A stretch of DNA of 50,148 nucleotides from Candidatus Woesearchaeota archaeon (GCA_007116645.1 SKIA01000076.1:1-50148), one strand, 5' to 3'. Positions 17,044 to 25,455 are shown, counted from the first letter of the stretch. Notes: a model not told the origin generated them from the letters alone. Program-made: numbers and translations.

Positions 17044-17053
17044 TTTTTAAGGA
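17044..17053. promoter_or_regulatory. Single TATA element between divergent genes
   Basis: tttttaagga, the only AT-rich TATA-like element in the 51-bp gap, lies about 25 nt from the ATG at 17073 on the plus strand and about 27 nt from the ATG at 17021 on the minus strand. It could serve both leaderless genes. Confidence 0.5.
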
Positions 17054-17072
17054 TTATGCACATTAGCACCAT

Positions 17073-17930
17073 ATGAAGGCACTGAGTGTGTTGTGGAGGG
17101 GAGCACTGATAGGAGCGGCAGACATCGTTCCCGGAGTGTCAGGAGGAACCATGGCACTCATTACAGGAGTGTATGAACAACTCACCACACTTATTGCAAG
17201 CGTTGTAAAACTACCAAAGCGCTTGTACGAACAACGATCGTTTGAGCCAATAAAAAATATCAACTACTCATTTGCAATCCCGCTCATAATAGGAGTAGTC
17301 GCGGCATTTATTGCGGCAACACAGCTCCTCGTCCCGCTCATCACACAACAACCAGGATATGTGTACGCAGTCTTTTGCGGCCTCATCCTCGGAGCAGCAC
17401 TCATGCTGATATTGTACAATACACACAAACTCGCGCACACACTCACAGGAATTGCGGGCTTTATCCTTGGCCTTGGAGCGCTATTACTACCACACACAGA
17501 CGCTGCTCCTACGCCCATATTCTTATTCATACTCGGAATAGCAGCAGGATTTGTCATGCTCTTTCCCGGAGTTTCAGGGTCATACTTGCTTCTCGTAACA
17601 GGACACTACGCACTCTTACTTGCAGCTATTGGGCAACCATTTGCAAATGCAGTATTTCTCATCACGTTTGGCGCAGGAGTACTCATCGGAATAGGCCTTG
17701 CCGCGCTTTGTGTACAATACGTATTAAGAATCGCTAGAGAACACACCCTCTTATTTCTTTCAGGACTCATGCTCGGAGCACTTATCACACCACTTATAAC
17801 TATACACCAAGCGACCACAGGCACAACAGGATGGATGCTCGTCACCGTTTTATTCGCAGTAGGAACTATTGCTGCTGTTGGGATGCAGCTGAAAGCAAGC
17901 ACGGCCGGAGCACAATCTTCTCAGAACTAA
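17073..17930 (+). CDS. DUF368 membrane protein, PopT-type polyprenyl-phosphate transporter
   Basis: 285 residues, about eight transmembrane segments. It opens with WRGALIGAADIVPGVSGGT, the DUF368 signature, and has a second MLFPGVSGSY motif near the middle (about 168-177), giving the internal two-fold repeat of the family. Bacterial DUF368 proteins (PopT) return undecaprenyl phosphate across the membrane for reuse in envelope synthesis. By analogy this one could recycle dolichyl/polyprenyl phosphate for surface glycosylation, which fits the glycoprotein-rich envelope genes in the window. Its 3' end overlaps the convergent CCA-enzyme gene by 65 nt. Confidence 0.88.
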   Translation: MKALSVLWRGALIGAADIVPGVSGGTMALITGVYEQLTTLIASVVKLPKRLYEQRSFEPIKNINYSFAIPLIIGVVAAFIAATQLLVPLITQQPGYVYAVFCGLILGAALMLILYNTHKLAHTLTGIAGFILGLGALLLPHTDAAPTPIFLFILGIAAGFVMLFPGVSGSYLLLVTGHYALLLAAIGQPFANAVFLITFGAGVLIGIGLAALCVQYVLRIAREHTLLFLSGLMLGALITPLITIHQATTGTTGWMLVTVLFAVGTIAAVGMQLKASTAGAQSSQN

Positions 17931-19131
17931 GCTCTTCGCACACGCGCTGGGCGACTTTAAGCAACTCTCGTTCTTTGCGCTCAACACGAGCAAACAATCG
18001 TCCCTCGCGCTCAATCACAGTCTCATGCGTGTCGCGAAAACGAGCAGCATCAGTTTCTTGAGACACAGGAGGGCCTTCGCGCTCATACGACGGCTCAAGA
18101 ATTTCTTGAGCAACACACACCCAAGCACATGCAGAGGTATGATCAAAATGCCATCCGTCCTCAACAATATCAAAGCCCGAAAGGCGCACCTGAGACACTA
18201 AGCGCTCAAACGATTTGCGCACCCGAGCACCAGCAACGTCAGTCTTGTCATCAAACAACTCCATATCAACCCAGACAGCACTCCCAGGATGCTCGGACAG
18301 TCTTGACAAAAGAAGGTCTTTACGAAACTCTTCAACAACAAAAAACGCTTCCGAAGGTGCTTGCAAAAACTTTTTAGCACTACTCACAAACGCATCAAAC
18401 TGCTCTTGAGACAACGCCGCTGCCGCATTTCGGTCAGGCTGCACTGGATCAATAAGAATAAGTGGCGAAAGCTTTGCTTCATTAAGAACGTCAAGCGGGT
18501 CTTTATGATGGCGCTCCATATCAATAACCACAGGTGGCTTCCACGCAGCCGCGGCTTTTATGAGCGAGTAAAACGATTTGTAATGCATGATAAGCAAGTC
18601 AATGACGTGACCTGAAAACCCGCGAATATAACTCTCAGCACCATACACTCCTTGCGCTTTAGAAAACTGCTTTGTTAAACGAACCTCATCTTCTAAGCCC
18701 AAACCGTTCTCACGAAAATAATCAACATGAATAGGACTCATATCAGTAACGTTACGTGCCTGAGAAGAATCGCTCACAGCAAGAACGGGAATGACCTCAA
18801 AATCATAGCCCTGATAGACGAACTGAAAATAATCACGACTGCCATGAAGACGCGTAGGAGCAAACTGCTTTAGCGCGCGCTCAAGCAAATCAGGAAGTTT
18901 CTCTTCAAGGTCTGCATACTCTAACGAAAAACGAACGAACACATCAACATCATGATCTAACGGAAGATACGTGCCCTTAGCAACGCTGCCACCAGGAACA
19001 GGCAGTGCCTTAATGTCTCTGCGAGCAAGCTCATGAGCGATCATGCCAATAACCTCGTTTCGCACAGCAATGATTTCTGTGTCAGGACGCAAAGACTCCT
19101 TAACCTCATCAAGCAATGAAAATACACTCAT
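17866..19131 (-). CDS. cca: CCA-adding enzyme, archaeal class I tRNA nucleotidyltransferase
   Basis: Adds or repairs the 3' CCA end of tRNAs. 421 residues with the class I signature GGSVAKGTYLPLDHDVDVFV: GS at 48-49 and catalytic D61 and D63. It continues with DYFQFVYQGYDFEVIPVL, carrying the expected downstream carboxylate, and RGFSGHVIDLLIMHYKSF. Length is near the family norm. The ATG at 19131 is preferred to the TTG three codons upstream. The 3' end overlaps the DUF368 gene on the opposite strand by 65 nt, encoding the last about 21 residues. Confidence 0.93.
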   Translation of the reverse strand: MSVFSLLDEVKESLRPDTEIIAVRNEVIGMIAHELARRDIKALPVPGGSVAKGTYLPLDHDVDVFVRFSLEYADLEEKLPDLLERALKQFAPTRLHGSRDYFQFVYQGYDFEVIPVLAVSDSSQARNVTDMSPIHVDYFRENGLGLEDEVRLTKQFSKAQGVYGAESYIRGFSGHVIDLLIMHYKSFYSLIKAAAAWKPPVVIDMERHHKDPLDVLNEAKLSPLILIDPVQPDRNAAAALSQEQFDAFVSSAKKFLQAPSEAFFVVEEFRKDLLLSRLSEHPGSAVWVDMELFDDKTDVAGARVRKSFERLVSQVRLSGFDIVEDGWHFDHTSACAWVCVAQEILEPSYEREGPPVSQETDAARFRDTHETVIEREGRLFARVERKERELLKVAQRVCEELSSEKIVLRPCLLSAASQQQQ

Positions 19132-19215
19132 ACAACTCAAAAAGCCACGCCTCCTTTAAGAGCGTTGCGCCAGCAAACATTCATAAACACCAAGAAGTAA
19201 CACAGAACAAGGGAT

Positions 19216-19596
19216 ATGGCGTACGCACTAATAGACACAAACATGCTCGTTGCAGTGGCTGACGGGTTTGACTTATTTGGACAATTAGCAGATGAATTTC
19301 CACACTTCACACCAGCAGTCATGCAAGGAACGATAAGAGAGCTCAAAAACCTGCAAAACAGCGGTACAGGAGCTCAAAAGCGCGCAGCAAAGCTTGCGCA
19401 AGAACTCGTCTCACGACAACATTTAAATATAGTGCCACAATCCGTAACACACGTAGATGACGCAATTCTCGCTTTAGCAACACAAACGGGAAGCGTCATC
19501 GTCACGCAAGACAAGGCCTTGCAACAACGAGCACGAAAAGCCAAAATACCTGTTTTGGCAATGCGAAGCAAACGATTGCTGCGTCACGTGCCGTAA
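19216..19596 (+). CDS. PIN-domain ribonuclease, Fcf1/Utp24-like
   Basis: 126 residues with the PIN acidic quartet: D7 (IDTN), E42 (RELK), D82 (DDAIL) and D99 (TQDK). The position directly before rpoE1 is the conserved archaeal location of the Fcf1/Utp24-like PIN protein implicated in rRNA processing. The absence of an antitoxin next to it argues against a VapC toxin. It is 14 nt from the Rpb7 gene, which has its own strong ribosome-binding sequence, so they are probably co-transcribed. Confidence 0.85.
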   Translation: MAYALIDTNMLVAVADGFDLFGQLADEFPHFTPAVMQGTIRELKNLQNSGTGAQKRAAKLAQELVSRQHLNIVPQSVTHVDDAILALATQTGSVIVTQDKALQQRARKAKIPVLAMRSKRLLRHVP

Positions 19597-19610
19597 ATCC
19601 CGGAGGACGA

Positions 19611-20147
19611 ATGTATTACAAGATAACAGTCAAAGACCACATCCGCGTGCCACCAGCACAGTTCGGATCAGATCTCAGAGTAGCAATCACCGCACAAATT
19701 AAAGAAAAATACGACGGTTTTATTTCAAAAACCCTGGGTATCGTCATAGGCGTTGAAGGCGTTGCAGAGATTGGAGAAGGAATCGTTATCCCGGGAGACG
19801 GAGCATCTTACTTTCAAACAACATTCACCCTACTCGTATTCAGACCAGAACTTCAAGAAGTAGTAGTTGGAGTTATCAGAGACATCGCAGAATTCGGAGC
19901 GTTCATCACGCTCGGACCACTCGAAGGCATGATTCACATCAGCCAGACAATGAACGATTTCGTCTCATTTAACAAAGAAAAAACGCTTGCAGGAAAAGAC
20001 ACTGGACGCGTACTCAAAATCGGAGATGTGTGCCGCGCGCGCATCATCGCAGTATCATACAAGGACATTACCAACCCAAAAATCGGTTTGACCATGCGTC
20101 AAGAAGGACTTGGAAAAATGGAATGGGCAGCTGAGGACCTTAAATGA
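19611..20147 (+). CDS. rpoE1: DNA-directed RNA polymerase subunit E' (Rpb7)
   Basis: 178 residues. N-terminal tip domain (1-78, MYYKITVKDHIRVPP onward) and C-terminal S1/OB domain (about 82-165, VVVGVIRDIAEFGAFITLGPLEGMIHIS). Part of the polymerase stalk with Rpb4; binds emerging RNA. A strong ribosome-binding sequence, cggagga, precedes the ATG. The end overlaps the CBS protein start by ATGA. Confidence 0.96.
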   Translation: MYYKITVKDHIRVPPAQFGSDLRVAITAQIKEKYDGFISKTLGIVIGVEGVAEIGEGIVIPGDGASYFQTTFTLLVFRPELQEVVVGVIRDIAEFGAFITLGPLEGMIHISQTMNDFVSFNKEKTLAGKDTGRVLKIGDVCRARIIAVSYKDITNPKIGLTMRQEGLGKMEWAAEDLK

Positions 20148-20515
20148 TTAAACCAGAAGAATACATGTCAAGTCCTGTCGTGACAACAACGCCAACTACG
20201 ACACTTCACGCGATTGCAACATTAATGGACGAAAAAAACATCGGCTGTCTTGTTGTCATGCAAGAAAACAACCTGGCAGGAATCGTTACTGAACGAGACA
20301 TTCTTCGAAAAGTCCTCGCACACGGAAAAGACGTACACCACATCACCGCACAAGACATCATGACAAAAGACGTCTTTACTGTACAAAAAGACGCAACACT
20401 CATGGAAGTGGCAGCGCTTATGAAACAACACACATTCAGACGCATCATCGTCATGGATGACGCATCTCCTGTAGGAATAATCACTTCACGAGACCTCATC
20501 GGTCTATTGGTATAA
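20144..20515 (+). CDS. Two-CBS-domain protein
   Basis: 123 residues that are entirely a CBS pair: MSSPVVTTTPTTTLHAIATLM...TERDILRKVLAHGK (about 7-65) and IMTKDVFTVQKDATLMEVAALM...GIITSRDLIGLLV (about 71-123). Such modules bind adenosine nucleotides (AMP, ATP, SAM). The start overlaps the Rpb7 stop (ATGA), and the Spt4-like gene begins 4 nt after its stop, so it is translated within the RNA polymerase/ribosomal protein operon. This is an unusual place for a CBS gene and suggests an energy-sensing link, which is speculation. Confidence 0.92.
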   Translation: MIKPEEYMSSPVVTTTPTTTLHAIATLMDEKNIGCLVVMQENNLAGIVTERDILRKVLAHGKDVHHITAQDIMTKDVFTVQKDATLMEVAALMKQHTFRRIIVMDDASPVGIITSRDLIGLLV

Positions 20516-20519
20516 TACA

Positions 20520-20714
20520 ATGGCAAAACAACTCGCACACAAAAAAACAAAACGATTGCTCACACAACCACAAATCACTGAGCAAAAAGGAAACATCGGC
20601 GAATACACCACGAATTGGCAAGGAAGAGCCTACTTCATAGATATCAAACGATCACAAGTAGCACAAAATATGGGCGTAGAACAAAAAGGAGAATACGCCA
20701 TTAAGGTACGGTAA
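20520..20714 (+). CDS. spt4: Spt4-like transcription elongation protein without zinc ligands
   Basis: 64 residues. The C-terminal two thirds matches archaeal Spt4 (RpoE''): TNWQGRAYFIDIKRSQVAQNMG followed by KGEYAIKVR, corresponding to the W-x-G-x-hydrophobic strand, the S-x-IA helix and the GxYAxxV end. Synteny (rpoE1, spt4, S24e, S27ae) agrees. The N-terminal third, which normally carries four zinc-binding cysteines (CxxC...CxxC), contains none; the protein has no cysteine at all. It would pair with Spt5/NusG for processive elongation if the Spt5 interface is intact. No frameshift is apparent: the frame is clean and the spacing to neighbours is normal. Confidence 0.8.
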   Translation: MAKQLAHKKTKRLLTQPQITEQKGNIGEYTTNWQGRAYFIDIKRSQVAQNMGVEQKGEYAIKVR

Positions 20715-20719
20715 CACTC

Positions 20720-21067
20720 ATGGAAATCACAATTTCAGAAAAACAAGAACTCCCACTGCTTAAGCGGTCAGAAGCACGCGTTCGCATATTCTACCAAGGA
20801 ACAACTCCTACGCGCGCACAACTCATCCCTGCTCTTGCAGACAAGCTCGGAGTCAAAAAAGACTTGCTTATCATCGACACTATTGATGCACAGTACGGCG
20901 ACACCGTCGCATACGTAACATGCAGATGCTATACTGACAAAGCGACCCTTGAAAAACTTGAGAGAAAAAACCTTCAAGAAAAGCACGTCATTGCAGCACC
21001 GCCAAAAGCAGAAGAAGCTGCTGAACCTGAAGCAGAAGAAGCTGAAGAAACACCTGAGGAAAACTAA
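20720..21067 (+). CDS. rps24e: Ribosomal protein S24e
   Basis: 115 residues. Core matches eS24: PLLKRSEARVRIFYQGTTPTRAQLIPALADKLGV and the AQYGDTVAYVTCRCYTD strand. The C-terminal 20 residues are an acidic alanine/glutamate tail (EEAAEPEAEEAEE). It sits 5 nt after spt4 and its stop abuts the ATG of S27ae. Confidence 0.94.
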   Translation: MEITISEKQELPLLKRSEARVRIFYQGTTPTRAQLIPALADKLGVKKDLLIIDTIDAQYGDTVAYVTCRCYTDKATLEKLERKNLQEKHVIAAPPKAEEAAEPEAEEAEETPEEN

Positions 21068-21217
21068 ATGGCATACAAAGATTCTTTTAAAGTAGAAGGC
21101 GGAAAAGTCGTACGAAACAAAAGCTGCATGAAATGCGGTACCGGCTTTTTGCTTGCTGAACACAAAACCAGACGTACTTGCGGCAAGTGCGGCTATGTTG
21201 AATATAAGAAGGAATAA
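21068..21217 (+). CDS. rps27ae: Ribosomal protein S27ae
   Basis: 49 residues, a complete small zinc-ribbon protein: CMKCG (C20, C23) and CGKCGY (C38, C41), with the usual basic centre HKTRRTC. Starts immediately after the S24e stop codon (TAA then ATG), the standard archaeal order. Zinc ligands are intact here, in contrast to the Spt4-like protein of the same operon. Confidence 0.94.
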   Translation: MAYKDSFKVEGGKVVRNKSCMKCGTGFLLAEHKTRRTCGKCGYVEYKKE

Positions 21218-21225
21218 CTGAAAAG

Positions 21226-21235
21226 TTTCCGGAAA
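21226..21235. promoter_or_regulatory. 10-bp palindrome after S27ae
   Basis: TTTCCGGAAA is a perfect palindrome 9 bases after the S27ae stop and about 45 bases before the next start. It could be an operator for the downstream gene or part of an operon end; no T-run follows. Confidence 0.35.
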
Positions 21236-21278
21236 ATATTCCTAAACGCTTCTAAAAGGCAAAACACACAGTAGTTGT

Positions 21279-21941
21279 GTGACTATTGACGACCTTATCA
21301 CACAGCTTGAGCACACACGCACACAACGCTTTGTTAAACGAGAAGACGTGTACGCACAACTCGATACGACAGCACAAGAGCTCAACGCATACGCAGGACA
21401 ACCACTCACCGCAGCCAATATTGAGCGACTAGATGACCTCGCACTGAGTCTGAAACGACAACGACGCTCAGAACTTAGCGACGTAATAGAACACATAGAC
21501 GCAGTACGAGCACCGTACCGGCCACAACAAGCAACAGTCGCATACGATCTTATCAGCACAAACTTTGCACGATACGACACACGTATACAAGAAATACATT
21601 CGTTTCTTGATGATAACCAAACAAGCTTTGATGACCTCGCCTTAACAAAAGACTGGCTTGAAAATAACTCCTATCTCAAAAACAAACGTAAAACAAACAA
21701 AGAATTTGACGAAAAAGCAGCAACACTTGTTGAACGCCTCAACAAGCGCATGAACCAGTACTCAGCCCCTAAAGCAAAAGTCAAAACGTCAATTACTCAA
21801 AGCTCCGCAATAGTTCCTCCGCGCAGATCATGGTATGAACGAGCAAAAACAGTCGCTGCAAAAGCAACAGTAGGCGTCTCGGCAGCTCTTCTTACGCTCT
21901 CAACACTACCAACGTCATGGTATGCTCCCTTCTATCAGTAA
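21279..21941 (+). CDS. Unknown helical protein with C-terminal hydrophobic segment
   Basis: 220 residues starting with GTG. Mostly charged and helical, with leucine/alanine heptads (about 1-160), then a basic linker and a C-terminal hydrophobic stretch TVGVSAALLTLSTLPTSWYAPF that might anchor it in the membrane. No cysteine. No family recognised. No clear ribosome-binding site was seen. Lies between the ribosomal protein operon and the envelope cluster. Confidence 0.6.
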   Translation: MTIDDLITQLEHTRTQRFVKREDVYAQLDTTAQELNAYAGQPLTAANIERLDDLALSLKRQRRSELSDVIEHIDAVRAPYRPQQATVAYDLISTNFARYDTRIQEIHSFLDDNQTSFDDLALTKDWLENNSYLKNKRKTNKEFDEKAATLVERLNKRMNQYSAPKAKVKTSITQSSAIVPPRRSWYERAKTVAAKATVGVSAALLTLSTLPTSWYAPFYQ

Positions 21942-21963
21942 CTCCTGGCTAAGAGTGATATAG

Positions 21964-21990
21964 GTTTATATGGCTCTGTGCAGGCAGAGC
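21964..21990 (+). promoter_or_regulatory. TATA element and inverted repeat before first envelope gene
   Basis: gtttatatg (21964-21972) is about 27 nt before the ATG at 21995, predicting a leaderless transcript. Between them lies GCTCTG-6 nt-CAGAGC (21973-21990), a perfect inverted repeat in the promoter melting region, a plausible repressor site. Confidence 0.5.
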
Positions 21991-21994
21991 TAGT

Positions 21995-23098
21995 ATGAGA
22001 GGGTCGTTGAGAGTAAGTATTCTCGCGCTCACACTATTATGTTTAGCACTTTACGTGCAACCAACAGTCGTGGACGTTGAAGGAGGACAGTTTGATCACG
22101 TGTTCACCATAGTAAATGATGATCCAAGACCCATCACTGCAACACTTGAACTACACGAATTCGCCCGCTATCTACAAGACACACACACGATTTCAGCAAC
22201 CACCATAGCACTCAGACCTGGAGAAAGCCGCAACGTGCAAGTGCGCGGACGAGTGCCCTCAGCCCTTGGCCCGGAAACGCATCTCCTGCGATATGAACTC
22301 GTCAGCAATGGACAACGACAAGACGCATTTACCTTGCGCATTCCGGTAACAGGAACGCCTCGACTACACCCCGCACTTGATGTGCGCGCACAAGACGTTC
22401 TCAGACAGGAACCACTGGCCGCAACGGCACAGCTATCAAACTTTGGAAACGTGATTGCATACTACAACCTCTCGCTACACGTACGACAAGAAGCAACACC
22501 TATAGGAACTATTGAGTATCCGCGCCTAGTGCAAGTACTCCCCGGAGAACAAACAGAGATAGGTTTGTTATACACGGACCGCCTAGAACCAGGAGAGTAT
22601 AGTGTGCGACTACAAGCGGTTGTTAACGAGGAACGATCACTTGACGCGACCGTGCCGTTTCGCGTACTTCTTGATGACCAAGTATACAGAACGCGGCAAG
22701 GAGACGACCTCATACTCACCCTCTCAGGAACTGCGCAAGCTCAAAGCATCACGTATGTTTTATCAAGAAACAATAGGGAATTAGTGCGTGACGTGCTCAT
22801 CGCAGAAAACGACACAGTAATTGTGCCAACCTCATTGCTGGAACCAGGAGAATACGTTGTTGCAGTAACAGTAACGCACCCCTCAGGAACAGACACGACA
22901 CGCATCCTTTTGGAAGTGCGACCACGCAGCGTCTATGGAACTGGCGTTCTGATTAGCGTAGGTATTATGGCACTGATCTCATTACTCTTCACCCGCACAG
23001 CAAGAATACATATACGCATCTCAATTGTATCGTTTAAACTACGCAAACAAGAGAAACGCTTAAAACAACTCATTGAGAAAGCACACCAACTAACATGA
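21995..23098 (+). CDS. Exported, membrane-anchored Ig-like repeat protein
   Basis: 367 residues. N-terminal signal segment (about 5-23), then beta-rich repeats of bacterial/archaeal Ig type (VVDVEGGQFDHVFTIVNDDPRPI..., LSNFGNVIAYYNLSLHV..., VNEERSLDATVPFRVLL...), resembling the NEW3/CARDB-like modules that bring proteins to the cell surface. A transmembrane segment (about 309-330) is followed by a basic, helical cytoplasmic tail (KLRKQEKRLKQLIEKAHQ). First gene of the envelope cluster; overlaps a 37-residue coiled-coil gene by ATGA. Confidence 0.82.
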   Translation: MRGSLRVSILALTLLCLALYVQPTVVDVEGGQFDHVFTIVNDDPRPITATLELHEFARYLQDTHTISATTIALRPGESRNVQVRGRVPSALGPETHLLRYELVSNGQRQDAFTLRIPVTGTPRLHPALDVRAQDVLRQEPLAATAQLSNFGNVIAYYNLSLHVRQEATPIGTIEYPRLVQVLPGEQTEIGLLYTDRLEPGEYSVRLQAVVNEERSLDATVPFRVLLDDQVYRTRQGDDLILTLSGTAQAQSITYVLSRNNRELVRDVLIAENDTVIVPTSLLEPGEYVVAVTVTHPSGTDTTRILLEVRPRSVYGTGVLISVGIMALISLLFTRTARIHIRISIVSFKLRKQEKRLKQLIEKAHQLT

Positions 23099-23208
23099 CA
23101 GCAGAAGAACGCCTAGCAGAACTTGAAGCGCGTCTTGCGCACGTACAAGAACAAATTAACATTCTCGCAGACTACATAGATCACTATCACCAGCGAAAAA
23201 ACACATAA
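23095..23208 (+). CDS. 37-residue coiled-coil microprotein
   Basis: Starts at the ATGA overlap with the previous stop and encodes a charged heptad helix (ERLAELEARLAHVQEQINIL) with a histidine-rich end. The heptad register and the overlap support a real gene. The preceding protein ends in a similar basic helical tail, so the microprotein could form a coiled coil with it (inference). Confidence 0.6.
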   Translation: MTAEERLAELEARLAHVQEQINILADYIDHYHQRKNT

Positions 23209-23220
23209 GTTTATATATAA
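23209..23220 (+). promoter_or_regulatory. Strong TATA element for the 722-residue surface protein
   Basis: gtttatatataa directly follows the stop of the microprotein; the ATG at 23255 is about 40 nt downstream, giving a leader of roughly 15 nt. It is one of the best TATA matches in the window, as expected for an abundant surface protein. Confidence 0.55.
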
Positions 23221-23254
23221 CAAATATCCCAATCAGTGTACAGAAACCTATACT

Positions 23255-25423
23255 ATGGTAGCAACCCCTGTTTATCAACGCGTTGGCATGTTCGTACTAG
23301 CACTGCTCTTTCTTGTTACCTTCTCAACCGCAGCACCACACGTTGATGTATACATTGAAGAAACAGTCAATCAAAACGTCACCTTCGCAGCAGACTTTGA
23401 CCTTATCGAAGAACGAACATTTAGCCTTATCGAAGGAGTAATCACTGTCACAAACCCTGGTGACGAAACAGTATTTGATATTTACGTTATTCTTGATGAA
23501 GTTGCATCACTTGAATCAGACTTTATCAACCGCGGAGCAGTGCCGTTAACCCAACGAGAAGGCTTTCAAGTGATCTTCCCAAACGTTGACGGAAGCGTTG
23601 AAACAATTAACGACACCATCGGAGTAGCGTCTTTTGACCTCGAACTCGACCTTGACGAAGACGGAATAAACGACTCAGTTCGCGTAAACAACACACACAT
23701 CATCTTTAACATCACTTCAGAACACGACCAACTCGTCGCAATCCCCTTTAGCAACCAAACAAACACATCATTAGACATCTCAGTTCCAGGAACCATCTTG
23801 AACATGACATTTGATCTTGTCTCAACAAAAGAAGACACAGAACACAACGACGGATGGACATTTGCAACAGTAAGTATCATCGGAGAAGTAACCACTCCAG
23901 GACAACTCATAAGCCCGGGAGAAGTAAACGTTACCATTCAAGACCTTGCACGCCCATACGCAGTCCTGCACATCCCAGAACTACGATCAGGACAATTCAC
24001 GGTGTACGACTACAACGTATCATCGCTACTAGTAGCGCCACCACTTGATATTGACACAGCATACACAAACCCAGAATTCTCAACAAAAGTACTCTCAGGA
24101 GAATACTTCTGGGTGCAACTTATCGCAAGAAACATCGCAACAGTAGGGGACCTTGAAAACGTCAACATCACCATGAGAGCAGAAAACGTCACTGTGGTAA
24201 ATGGCTCGGTATCACAAACCTTTGACTTCACACTTCACAATCTCTCAACAGACTCTGCAATCAGCGCAGACAACGCAAACGTTGTCAACACCTCAAACAA
24301 AACATGGTTTTGGGGAGTGAACGGAGGAACAATACCTGTTGGCGAAGAATACAACATTACCTTCCAAATCAGAGCGCCAGACACAATCAACAGTTCAGGA
24401 ACATTCCTGGCAATGACGCAAACGCTCGCATACCAAATCAACACCACAGCATCACAGCTCAACCTTCTGGATGTACGCGCACGAGCAAGCGTTGTGTTTA
24501 ACGAAACAAAACGAATCATCAGACCACAAGACAGCCTTGAAAACAGAAACGTAACTTGGCAATCAGAACCAAAAGTGGGTACGAACGAAAACATCACCTT
24601 CACACTCGAAAAAGTAAGCATGTGGGTAACAGAAGTACTCGACCCAAACGAGCGGGTACCAGGCCTTAACACTACATACTTCCCAGATTACACAGTCAAC
24701 CTAACACGTACGTGGCTTGGAGCACAGTGGATATTTAACTTCACAGACGGAAGCATCGCATCAGCACCGCCACCAATCGTATGGATGAAACCATACTGGA
24801 TCATTGCAAACGTCAACGACCAAATCGTCAACTCAAGCTTTACAGTAAACGGAACAGACATATACATGAACTACATCTACGTAGTAAACGGATACTGGCT
24901 TGAAATCGAAAAACGCGTTATTGACGCAGGCGACAGCATGTACCACATCAGAACAGAAGTCCGCAACAGAGGAAACGGACACACACCACAAAACATGACG
25001 GTAACTGTTTACGACTTCGTACAATCAAACTTTGAAGCATGGAACTTCTCACCAACACCAAACGCTGATAGTCCAGTAACAGGACAATTCGACGGTATCG
25101 CATATCAATGGGACGCAGGCTTGAGAACAAACATCTCAACAAGCTTTGCACCACGAGAAGACGCGGACGGCCTTGACTGGTATTACATCAACTACACCGT
25201 AAACGGTTCAGGCGACTTTAGCCCATCAGACCTATACATTGTAGGACTGGACCCGCGTGCAATCGACGGAGCAAACACGTTTGAAGGCGTCAGCGTCGTA
25301 TCAGCAATCGCATCAACATCACGAGAAATGATCTACCTTGCAATCGTAGTGTTCCTCATCGCGATTAACGTTGCAAACTTTATGATGACTTCGCGCATCT
25401 CGCGAAAGCTAGACCGCAAATAA
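23255..25423 (+). CDS. Large glycoprotein-like surface protein, S-layer candidate
   Basis: 722 residues. Signal peptide ending near FSTAAPHV (about residue 27), an extracellular beta-rich region with roughly 30 N-x-S/T sequons (among the densest in the window), an aspartate-rich LDLDEDGIND segment near residue 130, and a C-terminal transmembrane helix (about 692-711) followed by a short basic tail. No cysteines seen. The layout matches membrane-anchored archaeal surface glycoproteins. It has its own strong promoter and is followed by a hairpin. An S-layer role is inference. Ala/Thr-rich composition with A/C-ending codons like its neighbours. Confidence 0.82.
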   Translation: MVATPVYQRVGMFVLALLFLVTFSTAAPHVDVYIEETVNQNVTFAADFDLIEERTFSLIEGVITVTNPGDETVFDIYVILDEVASLESDFINRGAVPLTQREGFQVIFPNVDGSVETINDTIGVASFDLELDLDEDGINDSVRVNNTHIIFNITSEHDQLVAIPFSNQTNTSLDISVPGTILNMTFDLVSTKEDTEHNDGWTFATVSIIGEVTTPGQLISPGEVNVTIQDLARPYAVLHIPELRSGQFTVYDYNVSSLLVAPPLDIDTAYTNPEFSTKVLSGEYFWVQLIARNIATVGDLENVNITMRAENVTVVNGSVSQTFDFTLHNLSTDSAISADNANVVNTSNKTWFWGVNGGTIPVGEEYNITFQIRAPDTINSSGTFLAMTQTLAYQINTTASQLNLLDVRARASVVFNETKRIIRPQDSLENRNVTWQSEPKVGTNENITFTLEKVSMWVTEVLDPNERVPGLNTTYFPDYTVNLTRTWLGAQWIFNFTDGSIASAPPPIVWMKPYWIIANVNDQIVNSSFTVNGTDIYMNYIYVVNGYWLEIEKRVIDAGDSMYHIRTEVRNRGNGHTPQNMTVTVYDFVQSNFEAWNFSPTPNADSPVTGQFDGIAYQWDAGLRTNISTSFAPREDADGLDWYYINYTVNGSGDFSPSDLYIVGLDPRAIDGANTFEGVSVVSAIASTSREMIYLAIVVFLIAINVANFMMTSRISRKLDRK

Positions 25424-25428
25424 CTAGA

Positions 25429-25443
25429 TTCGGAAGAGCCGAA
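25429..25443 (+). terminator. Hairpin after the surface glycoprotein gene
   Basis: TTCGG-5 nt-CCGAA, 6 bases after the stop codon. It is followed by a run of A, and a second small palindrome (TCCGGA) then TTTTT come just downstream. Possible transcript end or RNA-stabilising structure. Confidence 0.4.
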
Positions 25444-25455
25444 AACATCCGGAAC

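Noticed and set aside
19216..19596. PIN gene as a VapC toxin
   Set aside because: No antitoxin gene adjacent, and it lies at the conserved position before rpoE1 typical of the Fcf1/Utp24-like PIN protein.
23566..24672. Minus-strand frames of 123 and 145 codons opposite the surface glycoprotein gene
   Set aside because: Serine/valine-rich complement of the Asn/Thr-rich coding strand; no start signals.
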